Origin: an uncultured Flavobacteriales bacterium
GTDB taxonomy: Bacteria; Bacteroidota; Bacteroidia; Flavobacteriales_D; Sanyastnellaceae
NCBI GenBank assembly: GCA_905478325.1
Contig: CAJQIB010000005.1
Span: 16,867-80,866, forward strand
Direction of reading: 5' to 3'
Length of the DNA: 64,000 bases
Shown here: positions 36,272 to 44,860 of the stretch, piece after piece
Numbering within the stretch: position 1 is the stretch's first letter
Layout: every line of letters begins with the position of its first letter
Notes under the pieces: model-generated
Databases searched by the model: none
The model's input: the letters and a program-made list of their open reading frames with translations, nothing else
What the model was told of the DNA's origin: nothing
Translations under genes and position numbers: made by a program

Positions 36272-36976
36272 ATGATGAACACTCCAAAAAAACTAGTGGT
36301 TTTAACGGGCGCAGGAATGAGCGCTGAAAGCGGCATTCCTACCTTTCGTGGTGCAGATGGGCTTTGGGAGGGACACCGCGTTGAAGAGGTGGCAACTCCA
36401 GAGGCGTGGAATTCGAACCCTTCTTTGGTGCGGCATTTTTACAACGAACGCAGGAAGCACTTGATGCAATGTCATCCGAATGCGGGTCATCACATCTTAG
36501 CCCAATGGGAACAATTCACCGATGTCCAGATTATCACCCAAAACGTGGATGATTTGCACGAGCGTGCTGGCTCGACCAAAGTGCTCCATTTGCATGGTAA
36601 GCTCATCAATGCCCGAAGCACGGGGCCAGGTGCCGAGGCATTTGCCATGCGGGAGTGGGAGATGAAATCAACGGATCGGTGTGCAAAGGGGTTTCCAGTA
36701 CGCCCGGACATTGTGTGGTTCGGTGAGGACGTGCCGGCGATGGATGCATCCATCGAATTGGTTCAAGCAGCGGATTGTGTTTTGGTGATTGGGACCTCAT
36801 TGCAAGTGTATCCAGCGGCGCACCTCGCCTTTCAAGCGGCTGAGCATGTTCCAGTTCACGTGATTGATCCGGAAGCAAACAGTTTGCCTGCGGGCAATGC
36901 GATCCGCTGGCCCTTTGTTGCTTCGAAGGGGTTGGAAACCTGGGGCGCGAAGCACTTCCCTAAGAACCTGCTCTAG
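36272..36976 (+). CDS. cobB: Sir2-family NAD-dependent deacylase lacking zinc-site cysteines
   Basis: A 234-residue sirtuin that removes acyl groups from lysines using NAD+. It has GAGMSAESGIPTFRG (NAD binding), QNVDDLHERAG, the catalytic His in HLHGK, and GTSLQVYPAA. The zinc ribbon between HLHGK and PDIVWFGE shows no CxxC pair: only a single Cys (DRCAKGF) remains. This reduction is also known in other Bacteroidota sirtuins. It is transcribed divergently from the exonuclease; its stop overlaps the accC stop by 4 bases on the opposite strand (shared CTAG). ATG 36275 is a second possible start. Confidence 0.93.
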   Translation: MMNTPKKLVVLTGAGMSAESGIPTFRGADGLWEGHRVEEVATPEAWNSNPSLVRHFYNERRKHLMQCHPNAGHHILAQWEQFTDVQIITQNVDDLHERAGSTKVLHLHGKLINARSTGPGAEAFAMREWEMKSTDRCAKGFPVRPDIVWFGEDVPAMDASIELVQAADCVLVIGTSLQVYPAAHLAFQAAEHVPVHVIDPEANSLPAGNAIRWPFVASKGLETWGAKHFPKNLL

Positions 36977-38475
36977 TCAAAACGGCGTTCCTTCCATTTG
37001 GAAGGGGCGGTTTGGGAGCTCGGCTTAAGCGCTTTCGGTCGTTGCTGATGGATGAGCCCAACGGTCAATGCGGCCAGTTCAGAATCAGAGCAGCGGACCT
37101 CTCGATGCAATTGTTCTGGAGTGAAATGCGTGTCCACGAACTGCGTGTCAAAATCCCCGCTTCGGAATGCCGGGTGATTGATGGCAAAGCGACCAAATTG
37201 TAAAGTCGTGGCGACCCCTGTTATTTCGTAATCATCGATTGCTTGAATGCAGCGCTCAATCGCCGCTTCTCGGGTAGGCCCATGAACGACCAATTTGGAC
37301 AGCATGGGGTCGTAGTAAATGGAAACTTCTTGCCCTTCTTCAACGCCGTCATCCACACGGATTCCTGGTCCTGTAGGAGGGACATATCGACTCAAAACTC
37401 CGGTGTCTGGCAAGAAGCCCGCGGCAGCATTTTCGGCATACACCCGGACTTCAATGGCGTGTCCTCGAATTTCCAAGTCCTCTTGAGAAAAGGAGAGGGG
37501 ATGGCCTTCAGCGATCCGGATTTGTTCATACACGAGGTCGATTCCTGTGATGCACTCTGTGACGGGGTGTTCCACCTGCAGACGGGTATTCATCTCGAGA
37601 AAATAAAAACGCTTCTCAGCATCCAATAAAAACTCGACAGTCCCAGCACCAACATAATCACAGCTGCGAGCCACTTCAATGGCCGCTGCTCCCATTTTCG
37701 CACGTAAAGCGGCATTCAAAACGGACGAGGGAGCTTCTTCAATCACTTTCTGATGCCTGCGTTGGATGCTGCATTCCCGATCAAATAGATGCACAACGGT
37801 GCCGTACATGTCCGCAAGAACCTGGATCTCAATGTGACGAGGAGAAGTGACAAATCGTTCGAGAAAGACAGCGCCATCTCCGAAGGAATTGATCGCTTCA
37901 GATACCGCACGTTCAAAGTGCGATGGCAATTCTTCAAGTGAATGCACGATGCGCATCCCTTTTCCTCCGCCACCGGCGCTTGCTTTAATCAACAAGGGGA
38001 ATCCGATGGTCGGAGCGACTTCCAATGCTTGTTCCACCGTATGAACTGGAAAGTCTGTGCCCGGAACCAACGGTACATCAAATGGCTTAACATTTTCTTT
38101 CGCGGCCAATTTGGAGCCCATCGTCATCATGGCCCGTTCCGATGGCCCAATGAAAATCATTCCTGCGTTTCGGACGTTTTTCGAGAACTCCGGGTTTTCA
38201 GAAAGAAACCCATATCCGGGATGAATCGCGTCTACTCCCAATTCCAAAGCGACCTCGATGATCCGGTCTCCGAGTAGATAACTTTCAGAAGAGGGTGGAG
38301 GGCCGATGCAAACAGCTTCGTCTGCGAACCGAGCAAAGGGGGAGTCTGAGTCGGCTTCTGAATAGACAGCTACCGTTGTTATGCCCATCTCGCGGGCAGT
38401 CTTCATGATACGCAAAGCAATCTCTCCACGATTAGCTACGAGTACTTTTCGTATGGACTGAATGGGTGTCTTCAT
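36973..38475 (-). CDS. accC: Biotin carboxylase subunit of acetyl-/propionyl-CoA carboxylase
   Basis: A 500-residue ATP-grasp enzyme that carboxylates biotin on its carrier protein. Landmarks are VANRGEIALRIMKTAREMG, GDRIIEVALELGVDAIHPGYG, the glycine-rich loop ASAGGGGKGMRIV and catalytic EMNTRLQVEHPVTE. Length is slightly above E. coli AccC (449), with a divergent Lys/Arg-rich tail, and Bacteroidota acyl-CoA carboxylases are similar. Start is ATG 38475; the preceding TTG adds one residue. No biotin carrier gene is adjacent. It may instead serve propionyl-CoA carboxylase. Confidence 0.95.
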   Translation of the reverse strand: MKTPIQSIRKVLVANRGEIALRIMKTAREMGITTVAVYSEADSDSPFARFADEAVCIGPPPSSESYLLGDRIIEVALELGVDAIHPGYGFLSENPEFSKNVRNAGMIFIGPSERAMMTMGSKLAAKENVKPFDVPLVPGTDFPVHTVEQALEVAPTIGFPLLIKASAGGGGKGMRIVHSLEELPSHFERAVSEAINSFGDGAVFLERFVTSPRHIEIQVLADMYGTVVHLFDRECSIQRRHQKVIEEAPSSVLNAALRAKMGAAAIEVARSCDYVGAGTVEFLLDAEKRFYFLEMNTRLQVEHPVTECITGIDLVYEQIRIAEGHPLSFSQEDLEIRGHAIEVRVYAENAAAGFLPDTGVLSRYVPPTGPGIRVDDGVEEGQEVSIYYDPMLSKLVVHGPTREAAIERCIQAIDDYEITGVATTLQFGRFAINHPAFRSGDFDTQFVDTHFTPEQLHREVRCSDSELAALTVGLIHQQRPKALKPSSQTAPSKWKERRFD

Positions 38476-38531
38476 CAAGCATGGGGTTCAATTCCGGAAG
38501 CAACCCCAATGGGAATGCAAGAAAAGAAAAG

Positions 38532-38629
38532 TGGGGCAAGCGATTCCTATCGCACCGCTACAACCGTCTACCCTTGCTGCCTTCCGGCCCTGGGGGAGTT
38601 GACGGGAGCTAGTCGTAAGAGACTTGCCC
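38532..38629 (-). ncRNA. ffs: Small bacterial signal recognition particle RNA (4.5S type)
   Basis: About 98 bases, minus strand. The ends GGGGCAAG (38629-38622) and CTTGCCCC (38539-38532) pair as the closing stem. The apical SRP54-binding domain reads CAGGGCCGGAAGGCAGCAAG, containing the GGAA tetraloop and the conserved AGCA internal loop. It binds Ffh to target nascent membrane proteins to FtsY and SecYEG. A perfect -7 box ends 3 bases before the 5' G. Ends are inferred from pairing. Confidence 0.95.
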
Positions 38630-38632
38630 CGT

Positions 38633-38640
38633 GCAAAGAT
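38633..38640 (-). promoter_or_regulatory. -7 box for SRP RNA (TATCTTTG)
   Basis: A perfect TAnnTTTG match, 3 bases upstream of the paired 5' end of the SRP RNA. It calibrates where transcription begins relative to this box in this genome. Confidence 0.75.
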
Positions 38641-38662
38641 ACCATCAAATTGATGGGTGTGC

Positions 38663-38670
38663 TACCTTGC
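38663..38670 (+). promoter_or_regulatory. Candidate -7 box for the DUF4199 gene (TACCTTGC), 4 bases before ATG
   Basis: One mismatch to TAnnTTTG and identical in sequence and spacing to the hutI box at 17560-17567. Confidence 0.5.
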
Positions 38671-38674
38671 GGCC

Positions 38675-39196
38675 ATGAATTTGAATTCTTTGACCCTGCA
38701 ACAGGGTGCGGCAGCAGGAGGGCTGATAGTTCTTCTCCAGTTGATCGCCTATCTGATGGGAGTGGAAATGTTACTGGGTTCTTGGCTAGGCGCGGGACGC
38801 TTTATTTTGGTTGTTGTGGCGATGGTACTGGCGTGTATCGCAATTCGAAAAGAAGAAGGTTCGTTGACCTATGGACGTGCTGTCGGGCAAGCGTGGTTAG
38901 CCGGAGGGATCGCTTCACTGATTGGCGTTCTGTTCATGGTGATTATGGGGGTTTTTGATGGTCAATTGATCGATCATCTGCATGAAGCCACGTTGGTCAA
39001 CATCGAAAAGGAAATGGGGTCTTTTGCATTTGCCATGGATGACGGAGCGATGCAGGAAGTAGAGGACCAAACACGTTGGATGCTGGGCCCCACGGGACAG
39101 TTGCTTATGTGGGCAATAGGCATGTTGTTCTGGCTTCTTGTCGCGGCGATCGTGGGCGCTATTTTTAAGCGACCATCCCCACATTCGATTCAATAA
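38675..39196 (+). CDS. DUF4199 membrane protein
   Basis: A 173-residue inner-membrane protein with about four hydrophobic helices (GGLIVLLQLIAYLMG, ILVVVAMVLACIAIR, LAGGIASLIGVLFMV, LLMWAIGMLFWLLVAAIVG). The sequence RKEEGSLTYGRAVGQAW after helix 2 is typical of DUF4199 proteins. Function unknown. It is 30 bases upstream of the GT2 glycosyltransferase on the same strand; this pair recurs in Bacteroidota as far as I recall. ATG 38675 is chosen over GTG 38657 because of the promoter box position. Confidence 0.85.
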   Translation: MNLNSLTLQQGAAAGGLIVLLQLIAYLMGVEMLLGSWLGAGRFILVVVAMVLACIAIRKEEGSLTYGRAVGQAWLAGGIASLIGVLFMVIMGVFDGQLIDHLHEATLVNIEKEMGSFAFAMDDGAMQEVEDQTRWMLGPTGQLLMWAIGMLFWLLVAAIVGAIFKRPSPHSIQ

Positions 39197-39226
39197 ATCT
39201 TCAGCTCTCAAAAAAAGATTGAATCA

Positions 39227-40213
39227 ATGACTACGTTACAAGAATCGATAGACCTGAGTTTGGTCGTCCCGTTGTTCAATGAGTCTGAGAGTCTTGTTGA
39301 ACTCAAAGTATGGATCGATCGGGTCTTAGCAGAGCGTGCCTATGAAGTCATTTTTGTGGATGATGGGAGCAAGGACAATTCCTGGGAAATCATCGAGCAA
39401 TTGCATGCCGCCGACCCTGAGCGTGTCGTGGGCATTCGCTTTTCCCGGAACTATGGAAAGAGTGCCGGTCTACAGAAAGGATTCGAGGCAGCTCGAGGTC
39501 GTATTGTCGTAACGCTCGATGCGGACTTACAGGATTCCCCTGAAGAAATTCCGGGCATGGAACGATTGATTTTGGAGGAAGGTTATGACCTGGTGAGTGG
39601 GTGGAAGAAGAAACGCCATGACCCGCTGTCCAAGACCATTCCAACCCGACTTTACAATGCGGCTACACGCTGGGTCAGTGGCATTTCCCTGCATGATTTT
39701 AATTGCGGATTGAAGGCCTATCGATTGGAAGTCGTAAAGGCCATTGAAGTCCAAGGCGAAATGCATCGTTACATCCCGATCCTGGCCAAAGATGCTGGTT
39801 TCAATCGCATTGGAGAGCAAGTAGTTCAGCATCAAAGCCGAAAATATGGGACGACCAAATTTGGCATGGAGCGGTTTATGAATGGCTTTTTGGATTTGAT
39901 GACCATTGGATTCATGTCGCGTTTTTCGAGAAAGCCCATGCACTTTTTTGGGGCTTTGGGCGTGCTGCTGTTCTCCTTGAGTCTGATCGGATTTGGTCTC
40001 ATCGGCGGGAACAAACTGTGGGCCATGTACCAAGGACTGCATGCACGGAACATTACAGAGCTCTCTGAGTTTTATCTGGCATTGATTGGCATGGTCATGG
40101 GGTTGCAGTTCTTCCTCACCGGCTTCTTGGCCGAAATGACATCCCGCACAGACGCTTCCCGAAGAGAGTATCAAGTCCATACAAAAATAGGCCGGACCAA
40201 CCCTGAAAGTTGA
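39227..40213 (+). CDS. Family 2 glycosyltransferase (DPM1/GtrB/ArnC-like)
   Basis: A 328-residue polyprenyl-phosphate glycosyltransferase-like protein. The GT-A domain has SLVVPLFNESES, VDDGSKDNSW, and metal-binding DADLQDSPEEIP; the acceptor region includes DFNCGLKAYR and the HQSRKYGTTKFG stretch. Two C-terminal helices (FFGALGVLLFSLSLIGFGLI and ALIGMVMGLQFFLTGFLAE) anchor it in the membrane. It probably transfers a sugar to undecaprenyl phosphate for envelope glycans. Its stop lies inside the terminator stem of the convergent T9SS gene. Confidence 0.9.
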   Translation: MTTLQESIDLSLVVPLFNESESLVELKVWIDRVLAERAYEVIFVDDGSKDNSWEIIEQLHAADPERVVGIRFSRNYGKSAGLQKGFEAARGRIVVTLDADLQDSPEEIPGMERLILEEGYDLVSGWKKKRHDPLSKTIPTRLYNAATRWVSGISLHDFNCGLKAYRLEVVKAIEVQGEMHRYIPILAKDAGFNRIGEQVVQHQSRKYGTTKFGMERFMNGFLDLMTIGFMSRFSRKPMHFFGALGVLLFSLSLIGFGLIGGNKLWAMYQGLHARNITELSEFYLALIGMVMGLQFFLTGFLAEMTSRTDASRREYQVHTKIGRTNPES

Positions 40214-40222
40214 CCCGGCCTA
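40183..40222 (-). terminator. Terminator of T9SS cargo gene, embedded in the 3' end of the GT2 gene
   Basis: TAGGCCGG (40188-40195) pairs with CCGGCCTA (40215-40222), with inner CAAC/GTTG pairing; on the minus strand a T-run (40187-40183) follows. The left arm codes for the last residues of the GT2 enzyme. Confidence 0.75.
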
Positions 40223-40242
40223 CCAAGAGATTTCACTATCGG

Positions 40243-43200
40243 TTAGTGCACTAAGAATCTTCCAGCTGCTTGCTGTTTGCCCTGGGTTCCCACGATTTGG
40301 TATAGACCGCTTGCCCATCCACTGACATTGAAAGCCCATCCAGAGGCGTCATCAAAGGGAATGAACGTTCGGCTAAACACGGCCTTTCCCGTGATGTCAA
40401 ATAAATCAATACTGATTGGCAAATGAGCGTCAAAACCGGAACCGTTGATGTTCACGATTTCTTCGGTTGGATTCGGGTATGGAGCAAAGCTGATAGGGTC
40501 GGGGAAGCTAAAGGGTGAGCCGCCCGTTCCGGGGTCACCACCTTCTCCTTCGCAATCGGTTCCAAGTCCGAAAACCATGCTGGAGGTCCATCCTGAATTC
40601 ATCGAGGCCGTTTCCATCAATTCCCCATTCATCCAAACCTCGAGCCAGCCTCCATCCCAGCCATTTACATCACTGGCAAACAAGGTGATGTCATAGCAAC
40701 CGTTGGTAAGGCAAGCTGTTTGTGTTTGACTTGAATTAGCAGCGAAAGAACTTCCTCCTACAGCAGGGATGGAGTCTTCCGAGTTGCTCAGGTACCAGCC
40801 CATGCCTAGCCCGGTAGATGGCGTCACGGTAACAAACGTTACTTCATTGGTTGGGCAAAAAGTGAATTCACACGACCCGTCATCCTCAGAAGCCGCTGGA
40901 TTGTAGTTGATTGCGCCAGAATCCATGCACCCTACGATGGCATCGGGCTGGTCATTGCAATCAGCGTCGATGCCGATGGTGAACGTTTGAAGACCCCCTG
41001 TTTCAATGGTGAAAGTCTCCGTGTTATTCTGCCAAAGTACTGTTAGAGTATTTCCGTTCCAGCCATCTCCAAACGAATCCTCAAGAACCAAATCATAGCA
41101 GCCAGCCGCTAAGCAGCCCGTCGAAAGGGAATCTCCAAGGGATTCCAAGCCAGAACCGGGGAGCCAAGATTGACCGTTTTCATCCATGAAATACCAACTG
41201 ACCTCCTCAACCCAAATGACTTCATTGAGTAACACGGATACCGTGATCAGACCGTCGCAATCGACTTCTTCAAAACAACTGCCGTCATCAACGGTCGCAT
41301 TGGGGTCATAATTGGCTGCGTTTTCATCCGTGCAACCAAGGAGGTCACCGCAATTGCCATCCAATGAAAATTGAACGAGTTCCGTTGATGCGGTGTCCTC
41401 GAGGGTGTCATAGACCAACTGCATGCCCAAGCTGTTAACATAGAAATATCCATTTCCCCAGCCTGTGTTGTTGCCGATGTTACTCATGGTGGCCGTGTAG
41501 CATGCAGAAGGGTCAAGGCACAAGTCGATGTAAACTATGGCAAAATCGCTATAGCCTTGTTGATCATAAACGACGTTTCCAGCATCATCAGTAATGGTCA
41601 ATGCGACATCCGATCCGTTGCTGAATGTGCAGACATATAGGGAGGCTTCGATACCATCATCACAGACAAAGGGATAGTAGCACGATCCGTTGTCGGAAGT
41701 CGCTATTGGGTTGTAGTTCTGGGCTTCTGGATCGGTACAGCCCGGGATGGTCACTTCACATCCTTCGGTGTTTATGGCCAGGGGATACGTCGCTGTGTAA
41801 TCGTTGACTTCGACTGCAAAAGTCTCGCTGTTGTCCCCCCAATTGGCGAGGATGCTTCCCGCTTCGCCGGTCCAGTTGTTGCTGTAAACGGTAAAATTGT
41901 AACACCCGTCTTCGATGCAGCCTAGATAGACCCACTGATTTGCGTCATTCAGATATTGCGCCGTTGCATACCAAGGAGTTCCGTTGTCTAAAACGATACT
42001 GAAAGAAGCGCTAGGGTAAGGATCACTGCCAATTCCTTGTCCAAAAAGAGAATCGTTGTATAACGGTTCAATAATCAATTCTAGAATTTCGCTGTTCGCG
42101 CAAACGGGTTGGTAATAACATCCCGAGTCAATGGTGGCTTCCGGGTTAAAGTTCAACGCATCTTCATCCATGCAGCCGTATACGGGTTGATCAGAACAAT
42201 CACCTTCCCAATAAAAATAAGCCCCGCTGCAGGCCAATTCACACATGTTATTGAAGGTGATCATTTCTCCTGTGTAGTAATCGTAACCGCAAACCGGTTC
42301 ATACACATCGTCACAAACACATGGCGCCATGCAACTGCCGTCATCCACGGTAGCAAGCGGATTGTAGTTCATGGCGTCTTCATCGGTGCAGCCGAACACA
42401 TCACCACAAGTACCGTCTACACTGAAGTCAAAGCTCCATTCGTTTGTGTTATCGGGCAAAGTGGCATAAACGATTTGAGCTCCTCCACTGTTGATGTAGA
42501 AATACCCTCCATACCAGCTGTTGTCACCAGCAACATTGGTCAATGTGGCGGTATAACACCCGTCGTCGAGACATACATCCTGGTAAACGATGGCGAAATT
42601 ATTGAAGTCATTTCCTTCGTAAAGAATGGTTCCGTCAGCATTCGCAATGGTTAAGGCCACATTCTGACCTTCACTAAAGGTGCAGAGGTATAGCAGGCCT
42701 GCGGCTACCGAGTCCTCACAAGCATACGTGCAACTGCCATCATCTTCTGTTGCTGCAGCATTGTAATTGCTGGCCAATGGATCCGTGCAACCTGCAGCTT
42801 CAAATTCACTGCAGTCACCGTCACTTAGAATGATGGCTCCGACACAGTTGGCGAGGCAAAGGTTATCAAACACCATGAACGCTCCCGTCGAAAGGTCAAG
42901 CGCGCAAACCGGGATGTCCAGCTCGTTATCACAATCGCAATCAAATACATAGCTGCATGTTCCATCATCTATCGTAGCAAGGGGGTTGTAGTTGCTCGCA
43001 AAGGGATCTGTGCATCCTACGACGGATCCGTCAATGGGCTCTCCACAATCATTCCACCATGGCAAGACCACGCTGCTTGTATTTCCTGATTCTAGCGTGA
43101 ATTCGCCAATCATTAATCCAAGTTCAGGCAGATTGAAGCTGATCGATGCTCCATTCCATCCGTCCCCAAACGAGTCATACATATTCAATACGTAGCATGT

Positions 43201-43416
43201 CGAATCCAAGCAGATGCTCGCTAGATATGTCTCGTCATTCTCATAATCACTTCCTTCGATGAGGATGTTTCCATCAAAGTCCGATACATCCCAAGAGATT
43301 TCAGCCCCCCAATTGGAAGTGGTTACTTGGATTTCGGTAGAAAAGAGACAATCATCCTGGCCTACCGCAGGGAGTTGCCAAAGGAGTATTGCAAAAATGA
43401 ACAGTATCGAGCGCAT
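40243..43416 (-). CDS. Secreted Cys-rich T9SS type A cargo with seven GCTDPxAxNYNP repeats and two Kazal-like domains
   Basis: A 1057-residue exported protein. ATG 43416 gives a signal peptide (LFIFAILLWQLPAVG-QDD). It contains seven copies of a roughly 20-residue Cys motif (form GCTDPxAxNYNPxAxxDDGSC; e.g. near 43010, 42790, 42370, 42170, 41740, 41320 and 40920), separated by beta-sandwich units of the DSFGDGWNG/GCYTATLTN type. Two segments (about residues 160-200 and 365-405) have a Kazal-like spacing: CDC, PVCA/GxD, NxCxxxC and GDC. The C-terminus is a T9SS type A sorting domain (YPNPTEEIVNINGSG, LFDITGKAVF, SGLYQIVG). The protein should be exported across the outer membrane and attached to or released from the surface. 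Role unknown; adhesion or protease inhibition are possibilities. Confidence 0.85.
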   Translation of the reverse strand: MRSILFIFAILLWQLPAVGQDDCLFSTEIQVTTSNWGAEISWDVSDFDGNILIEGSDYENDETYLASICLDSTCYVLNMYDSFGDGWNGASISFNLPELGLMIGEFTLESGNTSSVVLPWWNDCGEPIDGSVVGCTDPFASNYNPLATIDDGTCSYVFDCDCDNELDIPVCALDLSTGAFMVFDNLCLANCVGAIILSDGDCSEFEAAGCTDPLASNYNAAATEDDGSCTYACEDSVAAGLLYLCTFSEGQNVALTIANADGTILYEGNDFNNFAIVYQDVCLDDGCYTATLTNVAGDNSWYGGYFYINSGGAQIVYATLPDNTNEWSFDFSVDGTCGDVFGCTDEDAMNYNPLATVDDGSCMAPCVCDDVYEPVCGYDYYTGEMITFNNMCELACSGAYFYWEGDCSDQPVYGCMDEDALNFNPEATIDSGCYYQPVCANSEILELIIEPLYNDSLFGQGIGSDPYPSASFSIVLDNGTPWYATAQYLNDANQWVYLGCIEDGCYNFTVYSNNWTGEAGSILANWGDNSETFAVEVNDYTATYPLAINTEGCEVTIPGCTDPEAQNYNPIATSDNGSCYYPFVCDDGIEASLYVCTFSNGSDVALTITDDAGNVVYDQQGYSDFAIVYIDLCLDPSACYTATMSNIGNNTGWGNGYFYVNSLGMQLVYDTLEDTASTELVQFSLDGNCGDLLGCTDENAANYDPNATVDDGSCFEEVDCDGLITVSVLLNEVIWVEEVSWYFMDENGQSWLPGSGLESLGDSLSTGCLAAGCYDLVLEDSFGDGWNGNTLTVLWQNNTETFTIETGGLQTFTIGIDADCNDQPDAIVGCMDSGAINYNPAASEDDGSCEFTFCPTNEVTFVTVTPSTGLGMGWYLSNSEDSIPAVGGSSFAANSSQTQTACLTNGCYDITLFASDVNGWDGGWLEVWMNGELMETASMNSGWTSSMVFGLGTDCEGEGGDPGTGGSPFSFPDPISFAPYPNPTEEIVNINGSGFDAHLPISIDLFDITGKAVFSRTFIPFDDASGWAFNVSGWASGLYQIVGTQGKQQAAGRFLVH

Positions 43417-43439
43417 GGTATCTATTTGAGTAGTAACTC

Positions 43440-43447
43440 CAAATATA
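43440..43447 (-). promoter_or_regulatory. -7 box for the Cys-rich T9SS cargo gene (TATATTTG)
   Basis: A perfect TAnnTTTG match, 23 bases before ATG 43416, with TTGG about 20 bases upstream as a plausible -33 element. It supports the start at 43416 over 43482. Confidence 0.6.
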
Positions 43448-43488
43448 TTGAAAAGGTTGATGACCAATATGTTAAAATACAAACGACC

Positions 43489-43513
43489 GCTTCAGCTGAG
43501 GATTAGCTGAAGC
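43489..43513 (-). terminator. Putative terminator/hairpin after mnmA
   Basis: GCTTCAGCT pairs perfectly with AGCTGAAGC, loop GAGGATT, 6 bases beyond the mnmA stop. The T-run after it on the minus strand is interrupted, so efficiency is uncertain. Confidence 0.6.
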
Positions 43514-43519
43514 AAACCG

Positions 43520-44701
43520 TTAATCGGAAATCACGCCAGAACCGATGCACTCGTCGCCATCGTACCATGCTGCGAATTGTCCTGCGGCGATACCTGCCTG
43601 AGAAAGTTCAAATTCGATGTAGTAGCCTTCTTCGGACCGTATGATGGTTCCCTGCTGCAAGGGTTGTCGGTACCGAAACCGGAAAGACCAGCTGGACTGT
43701 CGACTTCCGACTTCCATAGCGAGATCTTCCCGTATCCAATGCACCTCATCTTCCTGCATGAAGAGGGCCTTGCGGTTCAGACCAGGGTGCTCGGCGCTTT
43801 GACCGACGTACAAATGGTTGGTGACAACGTCCTTAGCAAGCACAAATAAAGGGTCTGCTTTGCCGCCGACTTGAAGCCCTTTTCGCTGACCAACGGTAAA
43901 GAAATGAGCGCCTTGGTGGCGTCCGACCACTTGGCCTTGATCGGGACTGAACGCATACGCGTGCGCATCCATTTTTGGGGAATCAGCGCTTAGCACTTGC
44001 CGCTCAGCAAACATGGGGTGACTCTCCTCGATTTCAATGATATCGCCAGGCTTGACCTCTAGTTGCTGCTGTAAAAACTCAGGAAGGCGGACCTTTCCAA
44101 TGAAACAAAGGCCCTGACTGTCCTTTTTCTGCGCGGTTGGCAATCCAATTTCTTCAGCGAGTGCCCGAACATCGGGCTTGAGCATGTGACCAATGGGGAA
44201 CAAGGCTTGCTCAAGTTGGGCTTGATTCAACTGGCATAAAAAATAACTCTGATCCTTGTTCGGGTCTGCGCCCGCAATCAATCGATGGGTTTCGCCTTTC
44301 GGAGTATTGACCGTGTCCTTTTGGCAATAATGTCCGGTAGCCACAGCCTCTGCACCGATGCTTTTGGCTGCATCGAGGAACAAGTCAAATTTAATTTCCC
44401 GGTTGCATAAGATGTCTGGATTTGGAGTCCGTCCGGCTGCGTACTCATCAAACATGTAATTGACAATGCGCTCGCGATACGCGTCGCTGAGGTCGAGCAC
44501 TTGAAACGGGATTCCCAGGTGCTCCGCTACGAGGACTGCATCGTTGGCATCATCGATCCAAGGACAAGCGTTGTCTATGATCACCGATTCATCGTGCCAA
44601 TTGCGCATGAAAAGTCCAATGACCTCATGTCCTTGCTTTTGCAACAAGTAGGCTGCCACGCTAGAATCAACACCACCAGATAGTCCGACCACTACTCGCA
44701 T
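43520..44701 (-). CDS. mnmA: tRNA-specific 2-thiouridylase MnmA
   Basis: Thiolates U34 in Lys, Glu and Gln tRNAs using sulfur relayed to its active Cys and ATP activation. The 393-residue protein has the PP-loop GLSGGVDSSVAAYLL, the first catalytic Cys in NPDILCNREIKF (near residue 100) and the second in GLCFIGKV (near 200), and GHYCQKD. Length (usually 360-380) is slightly long, with an extra acidic stretch at NWHDESVIIDNACPW. It has a perfect TAACTTTG box 4 bases before ATG and is monocistronic. Confidence 0.97.
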   Translation of the reverse strand: MRVVVGLSGGVDSSVAAYLLQKQGHEVIGLFMRNWHDESVIIDNACPWIDDANDAVLVAEHLGIPFQVLDLSDAYRERIVNYMFDEYAAGRTPNPDILCNREIKFDLFLDAAKSIGAEAVATGHYCQKDTVNTPKGETHRLIAGADPNKDQSYFLCQLNQAQLEQALFPIGHMLKPDVRALAEEIGLPTAQKKDSQGLCFIGKVRLPEFLQQQLEVKPGDIIEIEESHPMFAERQVLSADSPKMDAHAYAFSPDQGQVVGRHQGAHFFTVGQRKGLQVGGKADPLFVLAKDVVTNHLYVGQSAEHPGLNRKALFMQEDEVHWIREDLAMEVGSRQSSWSFRFRYRQPLQQGTIIRSEEGYYIEFELSQAGIAAGQFAAWYDGDECIGSGVISD

Positions 44702-44705
44702 GGAA

Positions 44706-44713
44706 CAAAGTTA
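44706..44713 (-). promoter_or_regulatory. -7 box for mnmA (TAACTTTG), 4 bases before ATG
   Basis: A perfect TAnnTTTG match. With the SRP RNA spacing as reference, transcription should start at about the A of ATG, giving a leaderless mRNA. Confidence 0.65.
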
Positions 44714-44860
44714 GTTCGCGTGCAATTGCAAACAGCAATCAAAATCATCCACTCGATAAAGGGCGTAGATTGAATATTTGCAATTCAATGGTTTGGTTAT
44801 AAATTGACGTCGCACAGGCAACCCTCGTTTGTGCTTCACGTTATAACTACGGCGAAAGCC

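Noticed and set aside
41240..43010. Possible DNA tandem-repeat region in the Cys-rich cargo gene
   Set aside because: The repeats are conserved at protein level but diverged at DNA level, so they are protein domain repeats.
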